A stretch of 64,000 nucleotides of DNA from Ambrosia x helenae (Eukaryota > Streptophyta > Magnoliopsida > Asterales > Asteraceae), in assembly GCA_030844895.1 (NCBI GenBank), contig CM061231.1:133705023-133769022 (forward strand), read 5' to 3'. Numbering within the stretch: the first letter of the stretch is position 1; each line of letters begins with the position of its first letter. Position numbers and translations under genes: made by a program. Below, one piece after another: positions 1 to 11,596 of this stretch. The notes beneath the pieces are model-generated. The model was not told where the DNA came from. It did no database searches and saw only the letters and a list, made by a program, of their open reading frames with translations.

Positions 1-530
1 CAAAGTTTGGTTTTGGTTATTAACCAAAATTAACTAAACCGAACTAAAAATGACAATCTAACCAAATAGACCGAACTAATTAACCGGTTAGTTAACAAGA
101 TTGATAAGCCGATAATGCTGATTTTTGTTTCGGTTAAGGCATATAATCGAACTCAGCCTAACCCAACCATGAACCATTAGAAGTATCTGTGTTTCCTACC
201 ACATCGTGCGGGCATACTGTTATGAATATATTAATGAGTCTGTTTCAGTTTAACTAATTTGGGTTAACTAAGGGTACAAAAAGAAAACGATAGCCAATTT
301 TAAGTTAAACCGGATGTTTTCAATTTTCAATAGATTTTGGTTCAGTTTTGTCAGATTTTTGGTTTGGCTTCGGTGAACGGTTTAGTTATTGCTCACTCCT
401 ATATATCATTAATCACGTAGCACATAAAGATTTTTTAAATAAAAAATAGCAATACTATACTCAAATTAAAGATAATAAAATGCTCATTATTGTAATTTTT
501 TTTATAAAGGTATAAACGTATTAATAAATA
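1..530. repeat. Dispersed AT-rich repeat, left copy
   Basis: This segment is rich in runs of 'ggttttggtta/taaccaaaa' and matches 16,806-17,310 in the same orientation. Shared landmarks include 'accattagaagt.tctgtgtt', 'ggttaactaagggtacaaa' and 'aaattaaagataataaaatg'. No protein of any length is supported here. The copy continues off the left edge, so its true start is not visible. It is interrupted at its right side by the Helitron at 531-1,364. Confidence 0.75.
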
Positions 531-1364
531 CTAGTTGGTAACCCGCGCGTTGCGGCGGGTCTAAAAACTGCATCAAATTGTATCAATTCATTAAGACTTA
601 AAATTCATCGAAAACTTTTTATTTAAATGATATATTAAATAACGAATACTTGTAACAACATAAGATAATTATTCTTATCTCAACTAAAGTATAATAACAT
701 CCGTACGAATTATTGAAATAAATTGATTTTAGGTGGATTCTAGTAATAATCCTTTCAACAACTCGTAAGGTTAGTTCCATAATACATTTATTCTCGAGAC
801 TACACTACCTCACACGTAACACTTTGGTCACGCCTACCACTTAACGATATATACTATTAAATGATACAAACAACTTTGCCAAATAACTTTACGTTTTGTT
901 TCATACGTGACATACACACATGAATTCACCAAAGTTGCTCCATGTAATAAATAATAAGTAGGAGAGGGGATGTACAAGAGGATTTTGCATAGAAGGGTAT
1001 TATTGGGAAAAATTTCATGACATTTTGGGTGTGAAGCACTAAACTTTTCATATGCCATCTTAAAAAACATAGGAAATTACTAATGTAGTCATCTCTCCTC
1101 CTTAATAAGGTAACATAGATGACTATTTAAAATAATGAGGGGTGGTTTGCTTAAAATATGGAAAAGAAGTTTAATTATAATTTAAATAAACAAAAGTTAA
1201 CTAAAGTTTAAGGGATTAAATTGTAACTAAGATAGGGTATTAAAATGTAACTAATGTATGAAAGACTATTTTATCCTCATTTTAGGGTTATTAATGAAAA
1301 ATAAGTTCTTAACTTTTGGGTATCTTAAACTACTCCTCACTCATGCATTATAATATAGTATAGA
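531..1364 (-). mobile_element. Non-autonomous Helitron
   Basis: Read on the minus strand the element starts with TCTATACTATATTATAATGC at 1,364 and ends with CTAG at 531-534. A GC-rich hairpin (stem CCCGC/GCGGG, 541-560) lies just before that end. The insertion is between A and T, as expected of Helitrons, without target duplication. It has no replicase-helicase gene, so it is non-autonomous. The same 5' terminus is seen at 17,537 (minus) and 44,078 (plus). Confidence 0.8.
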
Positions 1365-1561
1365 TATGAATTGCCCATGTTCATGTGCTATAACGATATG
1401 CTTAGCATTAAAAGAGGTTGAGATTTTTTTTAATCTGCTGGGAACGCAGCATGAGAGCCCCTTTTCGTAGTATAAACATTAGAACAACTTTCTTTAGCAT
1501 TAAAAATGGTTGAGACTGTTTACTTCTTTTATCCTTTTTTATTAATTCATATTAGATTTTT

Positions 1562-1595
1562 CAACCCCGGGACACTCCCGGGGTAATCATCTAGT
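1562..1595 (+). other. Helitron-like 3' terminus (hairpin plus CTAG|T)
   Basis: A perfect hairpin with stem CCCCGGGA/TCCCGGGG (1,565-1,583) is followed after seven bases by CTAG and then T. This is the layout of a Helitron 3' end. The matching 5' TC end was not found, so the extent is unknown. Confidence 0.45.
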
Positions 1596-2760
1596 TATTA
1601 TATATGCAGTTGATCTTTTGTTTATATGTTGTTTGTTTATAATGCTTGTTTCGAATTTGTATAACCCGTTTGAATGTTTAATTGTCTAATAAATATTAAA
1701 TCCATAAATAATAAATGAACTAACACAAAATTATAAATGACAAGCCAGTAAAACTAATGAGATCCAAGCAGTAAATATCCAATTATAAACATTAAAAAAT
1801 CACTCAACCCTTTCAATTCCAAACCAAATAAAACTTGCATGTTCTGAACGAAAACGATGTCACCTTGACCATCAACCACCATATTCGTATCAAGTTTTGC
1901 GACTTCGTTCAAACTTTCTTCGACAAGGTCTTCTCCGTTAATAATTTATCCACTCACAATGACAATCGAACACTTTATTAATAGGTTAAAGTTGGGATTA
2001 CTTGATTAATTATATTTTGATTAGGGTTATTACGTTGTTTTTTAAATTAAAAAAAATTACAATAACTAAATAAAAAAGTAAAATAAAAAAACACTTCAAA
2101 ACAAACACAAAAAAACCCAAACCCAAACCCTCCCAACACCCCCCACCCAGATGTCCAGGTTCATCCCCCTATTTCAAAGCACCTCACTATGGCCATAGCG
2201 AGACGCTTCACATCTCTTTCAAACTTCCATGCAACCTCGTACTAACATTCTCCATGATGTGACTAAAGCGTCTCACTATGGCCATAGCGAGACGCTTTAG
2301 TGGGAGTTGAAATAGAAGCCAATGGGGTGCCAATAGACAGACCATTTGCTAAATGGTACTTATTAACAATGTTTTTTAGTCAGTTGGATATTAAATGTTT
2401 GTTTTTGTTCGTTTGTGTTCAAAACCCGTATTCACGAACTATTAATAAACAACTGAATTTCTTCACAAACAAAAGGTAAACATAGAATTATGTTCGTTAA
2501 TACATTCATGAACAGTTTGTTTTTTCAAAAAACTTTAACAAACAAACATGAATAAAGTCCGGGTAACAATTCGAACAATTTACTCCTTTTAAGTTTTTTT
2601 TTTTTTTTTTAAACTAAAAAAATAAGATTGAAAACCCAATTAGGATTCCTTGTTGTGTAGTACAAGTACAATGGAGACACAGGGTTTTGCTTTACCCTGA
2701 CAAAAGGTTACATCTCTATACATCATGCCATTCATACATTATATCACATCACATGAACCC
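1596..2760. other. AT-rich upstream intergenic DNA
   Basis: No coding sequence is supported. It contains A/T homopolymers near 2,040-2,080 and 2,588-2,610 and the palindromic repeats described separately. The distal part may include regulatory DNA of the downstream PHD/acetyltransferase gene. Confidence 0.6.
2176..2300. repeat. Pair of near-perfect palindromes centred on TATGGCCATA
   Basis: Positions 2,263-2,300 form a 38-nt palindrome with a single mismatched pair. A second, slightly diverged copy lies at 2,176-2,209. Both contain the core CACTATGGCCATAGCGAGACG. They lie about 640-770 bp upstream of the ATG of the next gene. Confidence 0.85.
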
Positions 2761-2766
2761 TAAATT

Positions 2767-2790
2767 CACACACACACACACACACACACA
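2767..2790 (+). repeat. (CA)12 microsatellite
   Basis: Uninterrupted CA dinucleotides lie about 150 bp upstream of the start codon, in the probable promoter or 5' UTR of the PHD/acetyltransferase gene. Confidence 0.95.
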
Positions 2791-2941
2791 TCTTCAATCC
2801 ATATTCAACTCACTAAATTCCGGTAAGAAACCCTAATTCCCTCATCTTAATTCCAATATCCCCTGCATAGATCTATAAATTCTGTCTCAATTGATGCTCT
2901 TTATCAATACAATTTAGGGTTTCTTATTATATATTTATAGA

Positions 2942-5900
2942 ATGAAAGATATTGGGAGATCTGTTGACGTGGTGAAGAAGAAAAGTTCATCTGGCTGCTT
3001 GATTATCAAAAGAAAGGTATCAGATACTGATTCCTCATCTAGAAACTTGTTTAAATCTGTTAAAGATGTTAAAAGACCTAAGCTTTATGGTTCCGAGTCT
3101 AGTAATGAGTATAGTCGAAAAGTCGATAGATCTTGTGATCGGTTAGTGGTTAATGATATTAATAATGTGTCGAGTAGAGGATTAGAGACCAGGGAAAGGG
3201 TGAGTAATGGGGTAGAGTTTGATGAGTATGATGGGTTTGATGAGAGGAGGGGTAAGAAGGATGTGTATGGTTATGATCATAGGTTGGATTTGAATTTGAA
3301 TTTGGATTGGCGAGAGGGCGATCGGATGGTTTCGGGAAGTGGGAGTGGGGGTGGGGGTGGGAGTAGTAGGCGGGTTTATGATAAGCAAAGGGAGGTTGGT
3401 TATGATGGTAGAAATGAATTGCGTTTGCCACATTCGGGTTTGAGTGGTCGGTATGACTATGGACAAGTTTCTGATGCGCCGATTAGGTTGCAAGGGAAAA
3501 ATGGTGTTTTGAAGGTGATGGTGAAGAAACATAAGCCGATAACTGTTCCGTTTCAGGATTATGATCCGGTGCAACCGGAAGATCGGAAAGAATCTAGGCC
3601 GGTTTTGTATAAAAAGAAACATAAGCCGATAAGTGTTCCGTTTCAAGGTTATGATCATGCACCGCCTGAAGAGCGGAAAGAATCTAGGACGGTTTTGTAT
3701 AAAAAGAAAGAGTTGAATATGTCCCGTAAAAGCCATGATTTTTGGGAAAGTTCTAATAAAAATAAAGCGGTTATGGGGTCTTCGATGTATCCTGGTTCGA
3801 TAAAACCGGTTTTATCCAAAAGTCAAGAGAAAAGTGACAGTTTTTTGCATTCTAGCAATGAAAAATTGGTTAAAAGTGAAAAGAAAATAAGCCCACAAAC
3901 CAATGTTGTTGCTCCGGTTAAAGGTAAGGAAACCAAGGTTAAGCGTGGTAGTGGAACTGAAAAGCAATTATTAAGAGAGAAAATTAGGAGTATGCTTCTT
4001 AGTGCCGGATGGACTATTGATTATAGACCGAGAAGGAACAGAGACTATCTTGATGCTGTTTATATTAATCCTTCTGGAACTGCTTATTGGTCTATAATTA
4101 AAGCTTATGAGGCACTTCAAAAAGAAGGAAAGGAGCTGTCACAAGTTGGTGGGGAATTTACTCCGTTACCTGTTGAAACACTTAGTAAATTAACGAGACA
4201 AACCCGCAAGAAAATGGAAAGAGAAATGAAAAATAAGAGAAAAGATGAAGGCGGGGTTTCAGAAACGAGTAAACGGAGATTAACTGAAGCAAGTCAGGAT
4301 AGTGGTGATGATTCGAACGATAATGATTACATGGAAACATCAAAAAATAGGAATTCTGGGGCTGTTTCACATATGGTGCAGGGACGCAGAACTAATAAAC
4401 TCGGTAGATGTATTTTGTTAATTCGACGGGAAGGGAAAAAATCTGAAAATGATCTGTTTGTTCCGTACTCAGGAAAACGTACACTGCTTTCTTGGTTAAT
4501 CGATTCTGGAACTGTCCAAATGAATGAAAAGGTTCAATATATGAACCGTAAAAAGACACGAGTCATGCAAGAAGGGCGGATCACAACAGAAGGAATCCAT
4601 TGTGGTTGTTGTAGCAAGATTTTAACGGTTTTAAAGTTTGAGCTTCATGCAGGAAGCAAACTTAGGCAGCCGTACCTAAACATTTTTGTACAGTCAGGAA
4701 AATCTTTGATACAGTGTTTGATTGATGCATGGAATAAACAAGGGGAGTTAGAAAGGAAGGGGTTTCATGCTGTTGATATGGTTGGTGATGATCCTAATGA
4801 TGACACGTGTGGCTTATGTGGCGATGGTGGTGATTTGATTTGTTGTGATGGTTGTCCATCCACTTTTCATCAGAGCTGTTTAGGCATACAGGTACCCAAA
4901 TGTTTTCCTGCCAGTTTATTGTTTCTTTTGTGCAAAATAAGTTGATATATGCGTGTGTTTGGTACTTCATTGTTACTAGTATGTAGAGGTGGCAAAATAG
5001 GTGGGTTGGGCATGTTGGGTAACGGGTTATCTATGGTATAGGTCAATACAGGTTAGGTTGACCAGAAACACTTTTTGCCTTTCAGATTTATTTTAAATAA
5101 ATAGTGTCGTGATTACCAAAGTTATTTTTTAAATAAAATGTAATGAATCAAGAGGTTTTATGCAATAAAAGTACACTTTGGGCGATTTCCAATTCTTTTG
5201 TCGGTTTTTTATTTGTTTACCTTTTTTATGTGAATGAAAAGTTCATGAGTAAACAGGTTGAGTTGCCACCTCCTAATTGATGTGAATGAAACGTTTAAAG
5301 ATTCTATTTTTTTATTGGCTGATTAGCTTCTTATCTTTCCTCTCATTTCAGATGCTTCCCCAAGGTGATTGGCACTGTCCAAAATGTTCGTGTAAATATT
5401 GTGAAATGGCCATGGAGGCTGGTGTTAAAGCTGAAAGTACACTTCTTGTGTGCCGCCTTTGTGAGAAAAAATGTAATACTGCTAATTTGTAATTGTCTTT
5501 TTAATATTTGTTTGTGTTTTCTTAAGTGTAAATTTCATTCCCCTATATGTATAAATGGGTCAATTTAGGACATGCTTTGCCTCAAACAGGTCAATAATAG
5601 TTTTTGGTTGGTTGCAGATCATGAATCATGCAACCTGGAGATGGATGACAATCCTGTTAATCCAGCTGATCCAAATCTGTCCTTTTGTGGCCAAAAGTGC
5701 CTGCAGGTACTACACTTCTTTCTAGTGTTCTGAGTTAAATCGTTAATTGATTTTAATCTCGTACGCATAAGGAAAATCATACAACTGATATTGAAACTTC
5801 AAAATGTATCAATCATAAGTTTTTTTAATAATTTTTGTATCAACTTTGAAGAAAAAAGATGGTAATATAAGAATTGTGTCATAGAGTATAGAAGTGGTTT

Positions 5901-8900
5901 TCATTACAATCATATGTAGTTTGGTGAAAAGTTCATATTCAAAATTTAGATATTAGACATGGCTTTTCAGTCTTTTAAATTCAGGCATCCCTTTTTGAGA
6001 AGAAACTTGACCTTCTGTTCTTTGATTTGGTGGACAAGGGGGATGCAGTAGAATTTCATTTTTTGCATACATATTTTTATCTACATATATTTTTATTTAT
6101 ACATTCACTCGTGTAGAGTTGCATCTCTATGAGGATATGGTTCGGGATAAGAGTTTGTGGAGACGTAGGACTAAGGTTAAGGACATTTAAGAGAAGGGTA
6201 CAGTTGTGTTGTTAGGTTCTTTCAGGGGCTTAGATTTCCCGTACTTTAGGTTTCCGTGCATGTTATTCCCTACCTGTATTTATGTACACATGCTGCACTC
6301 ACACACACACACACTTTTTACTCTCACCCTTTTTCTGGAAATAGCCACCCTATCCCTCTCTATCTCTAGGGATAAAGGTAAGGTTTAATACGTGGTTATA
6401 GCCTAGTGGTAGAGAGGAAATCCTCTCTTTGGTGAGGCTGGGAGTTCAACTTCAAGGATGTGCAAAAAGGTGTAAAAGGGTGTAAAGAAAGGGGTGTAAG
6501 AAATTAGCCGTTAAAAAAAAGGTTTAATATGTGGACTCTTTCGTAGGCATGTTAGTGATATGAGATGCATAATATTTGTTGAGAGGGTGATTAGTGATTA
6601 CAACTATCATGCTTAAAAGGTTACTGTGTCACCCTAAACTTTTTGAGTGGAAAACATAATATACAGCTCGCAATTACTCTGCAATGTAGTCACAGAGCCA
6701 TGGTGCTCAAAATCAAATTGTTGATGAGTTTCGTAAGGTAAGGAAATGTTTATTTATTGTTAACATCCTGGTTAGTGTTACTTGTTTTCAAATATTGGAC
6801 TAGCTGCACGGAATAGAAACTGACTTCGCATGTTAACAACCAACTTTGAATTAGTTGTTACAAGGGAAGTTCGTTTTTTATCCGTGCAAGTTGCCTAACA
6901 TTTGAATACAAGTAACTCTACTATGATATTAAAAATAAATAAACATGCAGTCCCTCTACGAAACTCATCAACAATTTGATTTTGAGCATTGCGGCTCTGT
7001 GACTGCGTTGCAGAGTAATTGCTAGCTGTAAATTATGTTTTCCACCCAAAAAGTTTAGGGTGCAACTCACACAGTAACCTTTAAAGCACAATAGTTGTAA
7101 TCACCCTCTCAACAAATATTATCCATCTCATATCACTAACAAGCCTACGAAAGAGTCTACACTCCACATTAAACCTCACCTCTATCACTAACTAAAGAAT
7201 ATCCCCATTAGTTTAAGGAGTAATGTTCTCATTAGTATATGCTGGGAACAAAGGAGTAAAGGACACGTTTAAGCAAAACCTTGAGCAGAATGTGTTCTGC
7301 TCATATTTACTTAAGCTCTTGTTTGCTAAATTTTCTGCACATTATTATTTATACACGCTATTTCTTATGAAATAAAGACAAAAGTTGAAAATCAAAGAAT
7401 TATCTATGAGTTTTTGTTTGTTAAGCTTTTTTTTTTTTTTTTTCAAATTCACGTTTTGTTACATTTCTCTTCTAGTTAGGTGTTGTAGTTACATAGGTGC
7501 CTAAATGGGTGGGTCAGATAACAGGACAAACTGGGTTCAGGTTGAAATGGGTCACTCACTCACTCACTATAAGTACAGTCCAAACAGGCCTGGTTGGTTT
7601 GGTTGACTCACAATTTTATTTTTTGTCCATCTATAATGATAAGGTGTTTAAATTATGATTACAAGAACACTCTATTACAATGATAATATAAATGTTTGAG
7701 ATAAAATATAACAACCCAAATGGGTTGAAGTTGTAATTATTTTGAATAAAAAGGTTGGGATGGTTGCCTTTTGGTTTGCAGCTATACAGCAACTTGCAGA
7801 AGCTTGTTGGGGTGAAGCATGAGCTAGATTCTGGATTCTCATGGAGTATTATTCATCGATCAGATGTATCACTACCCCAGAAACTTATCCATCCACAGAA
7901 ATATCTCAGAAGGTGGAATGCAATTCTAAGCTAGCTGTTGCTCTTTCAGTCATAGATGAGTGCTTTTTGCCTATTATTGACAGGAGAAGTCGGATCAACT
8001 TAATACATAGCGTTGTCTATAATTGTGGGTAAGTTATATTTGCTGATTAGAGGTGGAAAATGGGCGGGTTGGACGGGTTGGGTGATGGGTCAAATTGGAT
8101 AGAGGTCAAAACAGTAACTTTTCATATGGATAACTAGTGTCAAATATGATAACAAAAATTGTATCATTTTAATAGGTTTTCATATCTTATGAATAAAATG
8201 ATTTAGGAGGCTTGTACATGTAGATGTGCTGTTTTGCATATGCTTTATTTGATGACGTATAAATTTTTAATTTTCCAAATGGATTTTACGGGTCATATTT
8301 ATTGGTATGACGTATGATTTGGCTTTTTACATGCCATGATAGAAGGTGGGAAATATTTATCCACGTGTTTTTTGTGACGCCTGAACCATTGATTTTTTCA
8401 ATTTCTTGTAGATCAAACTTCAACCGATTAAACTACAGTGGCTTCTTTACAGCTATATTGGAGAGGGATGATGAAATAGTTTGTGCTGCATCCATCAGGT
8501 AGGGTGCTGTACAATCCTTGATCTTTATAATTGGGTAATGGTTCAACACAGTATTATGTCGAATCTGTAGTGTGGGTCGACCCGAACCCTTTTCTGTCTG
8601 CTTTTTTGAAAAAAAATTACAAATAACTAATGCATTAAATATGATTATAAAACCATATTATTAATAATCTTACTTTATTGTTAATAATGTGATCAGGATT
8701 CATGGGACCCAACTAGCAGAGATGCCATTGATTGGGACCCGCCATATATATAGACGCCAAGGAATGTGCCGACGGTTGTTAACGGCTATTGAATCGGTAA
8801 GGAGAATCATTTGTATTAATTCCCCTAACTTACTTTGTGTAGCTTTTTTATAATGTTTGACAAATTACAACACCTTTTATCAAATAGTGATTACTAACCG

Positions 8901-9852
8901 TCAAGGGGTGGCGCAATGCTAAGCGACTCAGGTTCGAATCCAGTTTATGCTGGTTTCCTACCTTAACCTCTTGAAGGCCACCTGCTAGGATAAATTGTGC
9001 TTTACCTGACCCCACTAGTTAGCAGGGGTATTGGTGGGGTCCGTGAGTTTTACCTAATAGGTTCTCATGGTTACCAAAAAAAGGCTACTTATGTCAATAT
9101 TTTTCTTTCAGGCGCTATCTTCCCTTCATGTTGAGAAATTGATTATTCCTGCAATTGCTGAACACATGCATACATGGACTGATGTTTTTGGTTTCAAACC
9201 GCTTGAAGAAGCCCACAAACAAGAAATGAGATCCATGAGCATGTTGGTGTTTCCTGGAACCGACATGCTGCAAAAATCAATAGATAAGACAAATTTTGAA
9301 ATAAAACAATCAGAACCGATTTCTCCTGATGCTAAAGACTCGAGTGAAAAAATGGCTCCCACGGATTCAGATTCCCAAGATCCTCCTAGTGCTTCTTTCG
9401 ACGATTCCATCAGTTCTGTTAAAAATGATACCCACTTGTCGGTTTTGGCAAAAAATGCACATACCGATTCCATTGAAGCAAAAGACGTTGTGCAGGATGT
9501 CGAAGTGATAATCGACAATACTGCTGATGCTGATTCTGAGTCTAAAGTAGAAGGGTTTGCTGTGCAGAATTGCAACTCCGTTCCACCCGAGAACCCAGAT
9601 TTTGTTTTGCAAGATAATGCACTCGTGTCGAAAGAATCAGATTCTATAGATGTAAAATCTGATTCCCATGTGGAAGAATGTGTTTCCAAGAACCCTGGTT
9701 TACTTGCAGGAATGGAATCAGTTTCTGCATCTACAGATTCTGACAACACTATTAAACTCACTGGTGTGCAGAAAGGCGATAAATCTGACTCGAGCACTGT
9801 TAAACTTATTGGTGTGCAGGAAGGCAAGGTCGTTGATGACATTCCATCATAA
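2942..9852 (+). CDS. PHD-finger/GNAT acetyltransferase-like nuclear regulator (IDM1/At1g05380-type), seven exons, frameshift in exon 4
   Basis: Exons by splice site and homology: 2942-4891, 5352-5472, 5618-5706, 7782-8028, 8412-8498, 8697-8796, 9112-9852. Phases agree at every junction except exon 4, which is one base short. Intended product is about 1,111 aa. The basic N-terminus (1-350) is low complexity. A conserved block around residues 350-420 (AGWTIDYRPRRNRDYLDAVY) is typical of this family. Tify-like/TPL-binding segments lie around 510-600. A PHD finger (CGLCGDGGDLICCDGCPSTF, about 623-667) follows, then a second Cys/His finger made by joining exons 2 and 3. Exons 4-7 carry the GNAT fold (CNSKLAVALSVIDECFLPI, RRQGMCRRLL in homolog terms, VEKLIIPAIAEH). 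The last exon adds a Ser/Asp-rich tail. Known relatives act in the nucleus on chromatin acetylation; that role is inferred here. Read literally, exon 4 hits TAG at 7,932-7,934. Confidence 0.88.
6365..7190. repeat. Large inverted repeat (foldback element) in intron 3
   Basis: The left arm (about 6,365-6,845) and right arm (about 6,860-7,190) are reverse complements with modest divergence. Matching blocks include 'ggactctttcgtagg' with 'cctacgaaagagtct', and 'tcaaattgttgatgag' with 'ctcatcaacaatttga'. The arms nearly meet around 6,850, so a transcript of this intron could fold into a stem of roughly 300 bp. The left arm carries an inserted SINE. Confidence 0.85.
6396..6518 (+). mobile_element. 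tRNA-derived SINE with target duplication
   Basis: A box A-like motif (tagcctagtggtagag) and box B-like motif (gagttcaacttc) are followed by a short body ending 'gccgttaaaaaaaa'. It is flanked by a 16-bp repeat (aaggtttaatacgtgg at 6,380 and aaggtttaatatgtgg at 6,519; one mismatch). It sits in the left arm of the foldback element, so it is the younger insertion. Confidence 0.75.
8898..9087 (+). mobile_element. SINE-like repeat in intron 6
   Basis: It contains a B-box-like 'aggttcgaatcc' near its 5' end, a body with 'cttgaaggccacctgc' and 'ttagcaggg', and a tail 'gttctcatggttaccaaaaaaa'. Related copies are at 12,165-12,345 (minus) and 14,362-14,455 (plus, 5'-truncated). Confidence 0.65.
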
Positions 9853-11596
9853 AAGCCACTGATGTTATTTCCTCGTATCTGTTATTTAACCACAACGATG
9901 ATTGTCTGGAATGAAATTGTAATCCAATGCTGACGGACTGTGCAGAAGTTGAAATATTAAGATGGATGGTGCTGGTATGATGGTTTTGAACACACTCTAC
10001 AATTGTTTGATGAGATTTGAGTTTGCATTGTTGTATCATTGAAGTTAAATAAACGACTCGTATTGTAAACCCGTAACCCGTATAGATTAAAGAGTTTTGT
10101 GAGCATCCCAGTTGTATGAGGATATATATTTGTTTTCCAGTATATTCAATGTGTAACAAAGTACATTATTCAAACTATCTTTAATGGTAATGTGGCTGGC
10201 TATTGCCAAGATTATGATATTCTTGATTCCTCAATTCTTTTGAACTAGTTGGGTTAAGTTTATATAGAGGTTAATTAGGATATATTTTCTTGTATTTAAT
10301 CACAAATTAATTAATAAATTAAATATTAATTTGTGATATTAGATTGAGTTACTAAAAAAAGGACCGTGTACGTATATAAGCTAGCGTGTTAACCGTGCTA
10401 GGTTGGCATGTTTTAAGTTGAATTGTTCAACCCAAACATGACTTTTGTTTTACTTGTGTCGAAATCAACCACCCTATGACCCTAACATGCATACTTCTAA
10501 AATTGTGTAACCTGAACACAACTTGTTTAATCTATTTATCTAAATGTATTAACTGAGATTATGTTAACAATCAAGATGTAAATGTGTTAATCGTGTTAGT
10601 ACGATGTAAATATGAGTTAAACGGGTCAAACTTGGGTTATCGGGTGAGTCTACATGTTTGCGGTTGAAATGTTTGATTAAATGAGCTAAACATGTATCTC
10701 GCTAAATGAGTTAAGCACTCACCTCCTCTCCCATCATGCTTTTTGTTGGTCCAAGAGGCTACTTTTTTTGTTTATTTTTTATTGGATATGAATTAAGTAA
10801 TTAATGTATTTCACTAAGCTTATTCCATGCGACATAAAAAAAAATTAATAAAAAACTACTCAAAAGTATATCCTATACAATTTTATTTTGTGAAAATGTT
10901 CTTTAACCAAAATGATTTTTAAATACTTTGATTCAACAACTACAAAATTTATATTAAAAGTACGTAAACTTGACAATGATGTAACAGTCACTTATTGACG
11001 TGATTGTGAAGGAAAAAAAAAACACACATAGCCTTATAGCATATAAAAAAACATATGTACAAATGCAATATCAACATCTTCCATGATCTTGAAAATGGAT
11101 CGTTAGTTCATTACATTGCATCCACCCATTAGACGAATGGCAGAGCATACATGAAAGAAGATGGATGTCTTCTTAAATGAAAAAATAAATACATATAATT
11201 ATAATAACAAGTACAAATCTTAACAATGAGGACTATAAATCTATTACCACTCTGAAAAAATGCAAATAACACCTAAAGAAGCACACAACAACCCACAACA
11301 ATAAACCGAATCCGTCATGCTAGTTCATCATATGGTTTTCCATCACGGGTGGCCATGTCCGGGTACCAGAATTAGGGCGGTTACATACCCAAAAACTTCT
11401 GTTCAACTTTTTATGGTGTAAAAATACAACATTACATAAAAAAATATATAAAAAAATTGTGGTGTTTGTAATACATATCCGAATCATCTTCTATAAGATG
11501 TCACTTCCCACATGCGCAAGAATCGATTGGAAATTTTGGAAGGAAGAAGTGACCATGTCATTATTGTGTGATTGTAAATATGAGAACTGAGGTGAA
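9853..11596. other. 3' flank between two convergent genes
   Basis: It follows the stop of the PHD/acetyltransferase gene and precedes (on the other strand) the end of the O-fucosyltransferase gene. The first 300 bp probably include the 3' UTR; tataaagattaa-like AT-rich polyadenylation context is present but no site can be fixed. No further gene is supported. Confidence 0.6.

Noticed and set aside
834..1070. 78-codon minus-strand frame
   Set aside because: Lies inside a non-autonomous Helitron; no motif, AT-rich chance frame.
3182..3736. 184-codon minus-strand frame opposite exon 1
   Set aside because: Shadow of a repeat-containing exon; no motifs.
7873..7905. Tiny intron (gtatca...ccacag) to explain the exon 4 shift
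   Set aside because: 33 nt is too short for a plant intron and, being a multiple of three, would not fix the frame.
9126..9842. 238-codon open frame on the minus strand
   Set aside because: Shadow of the last exon of the PHD/GNAT gene; composition follows the Ser/Asp-rich plus-strand frame.
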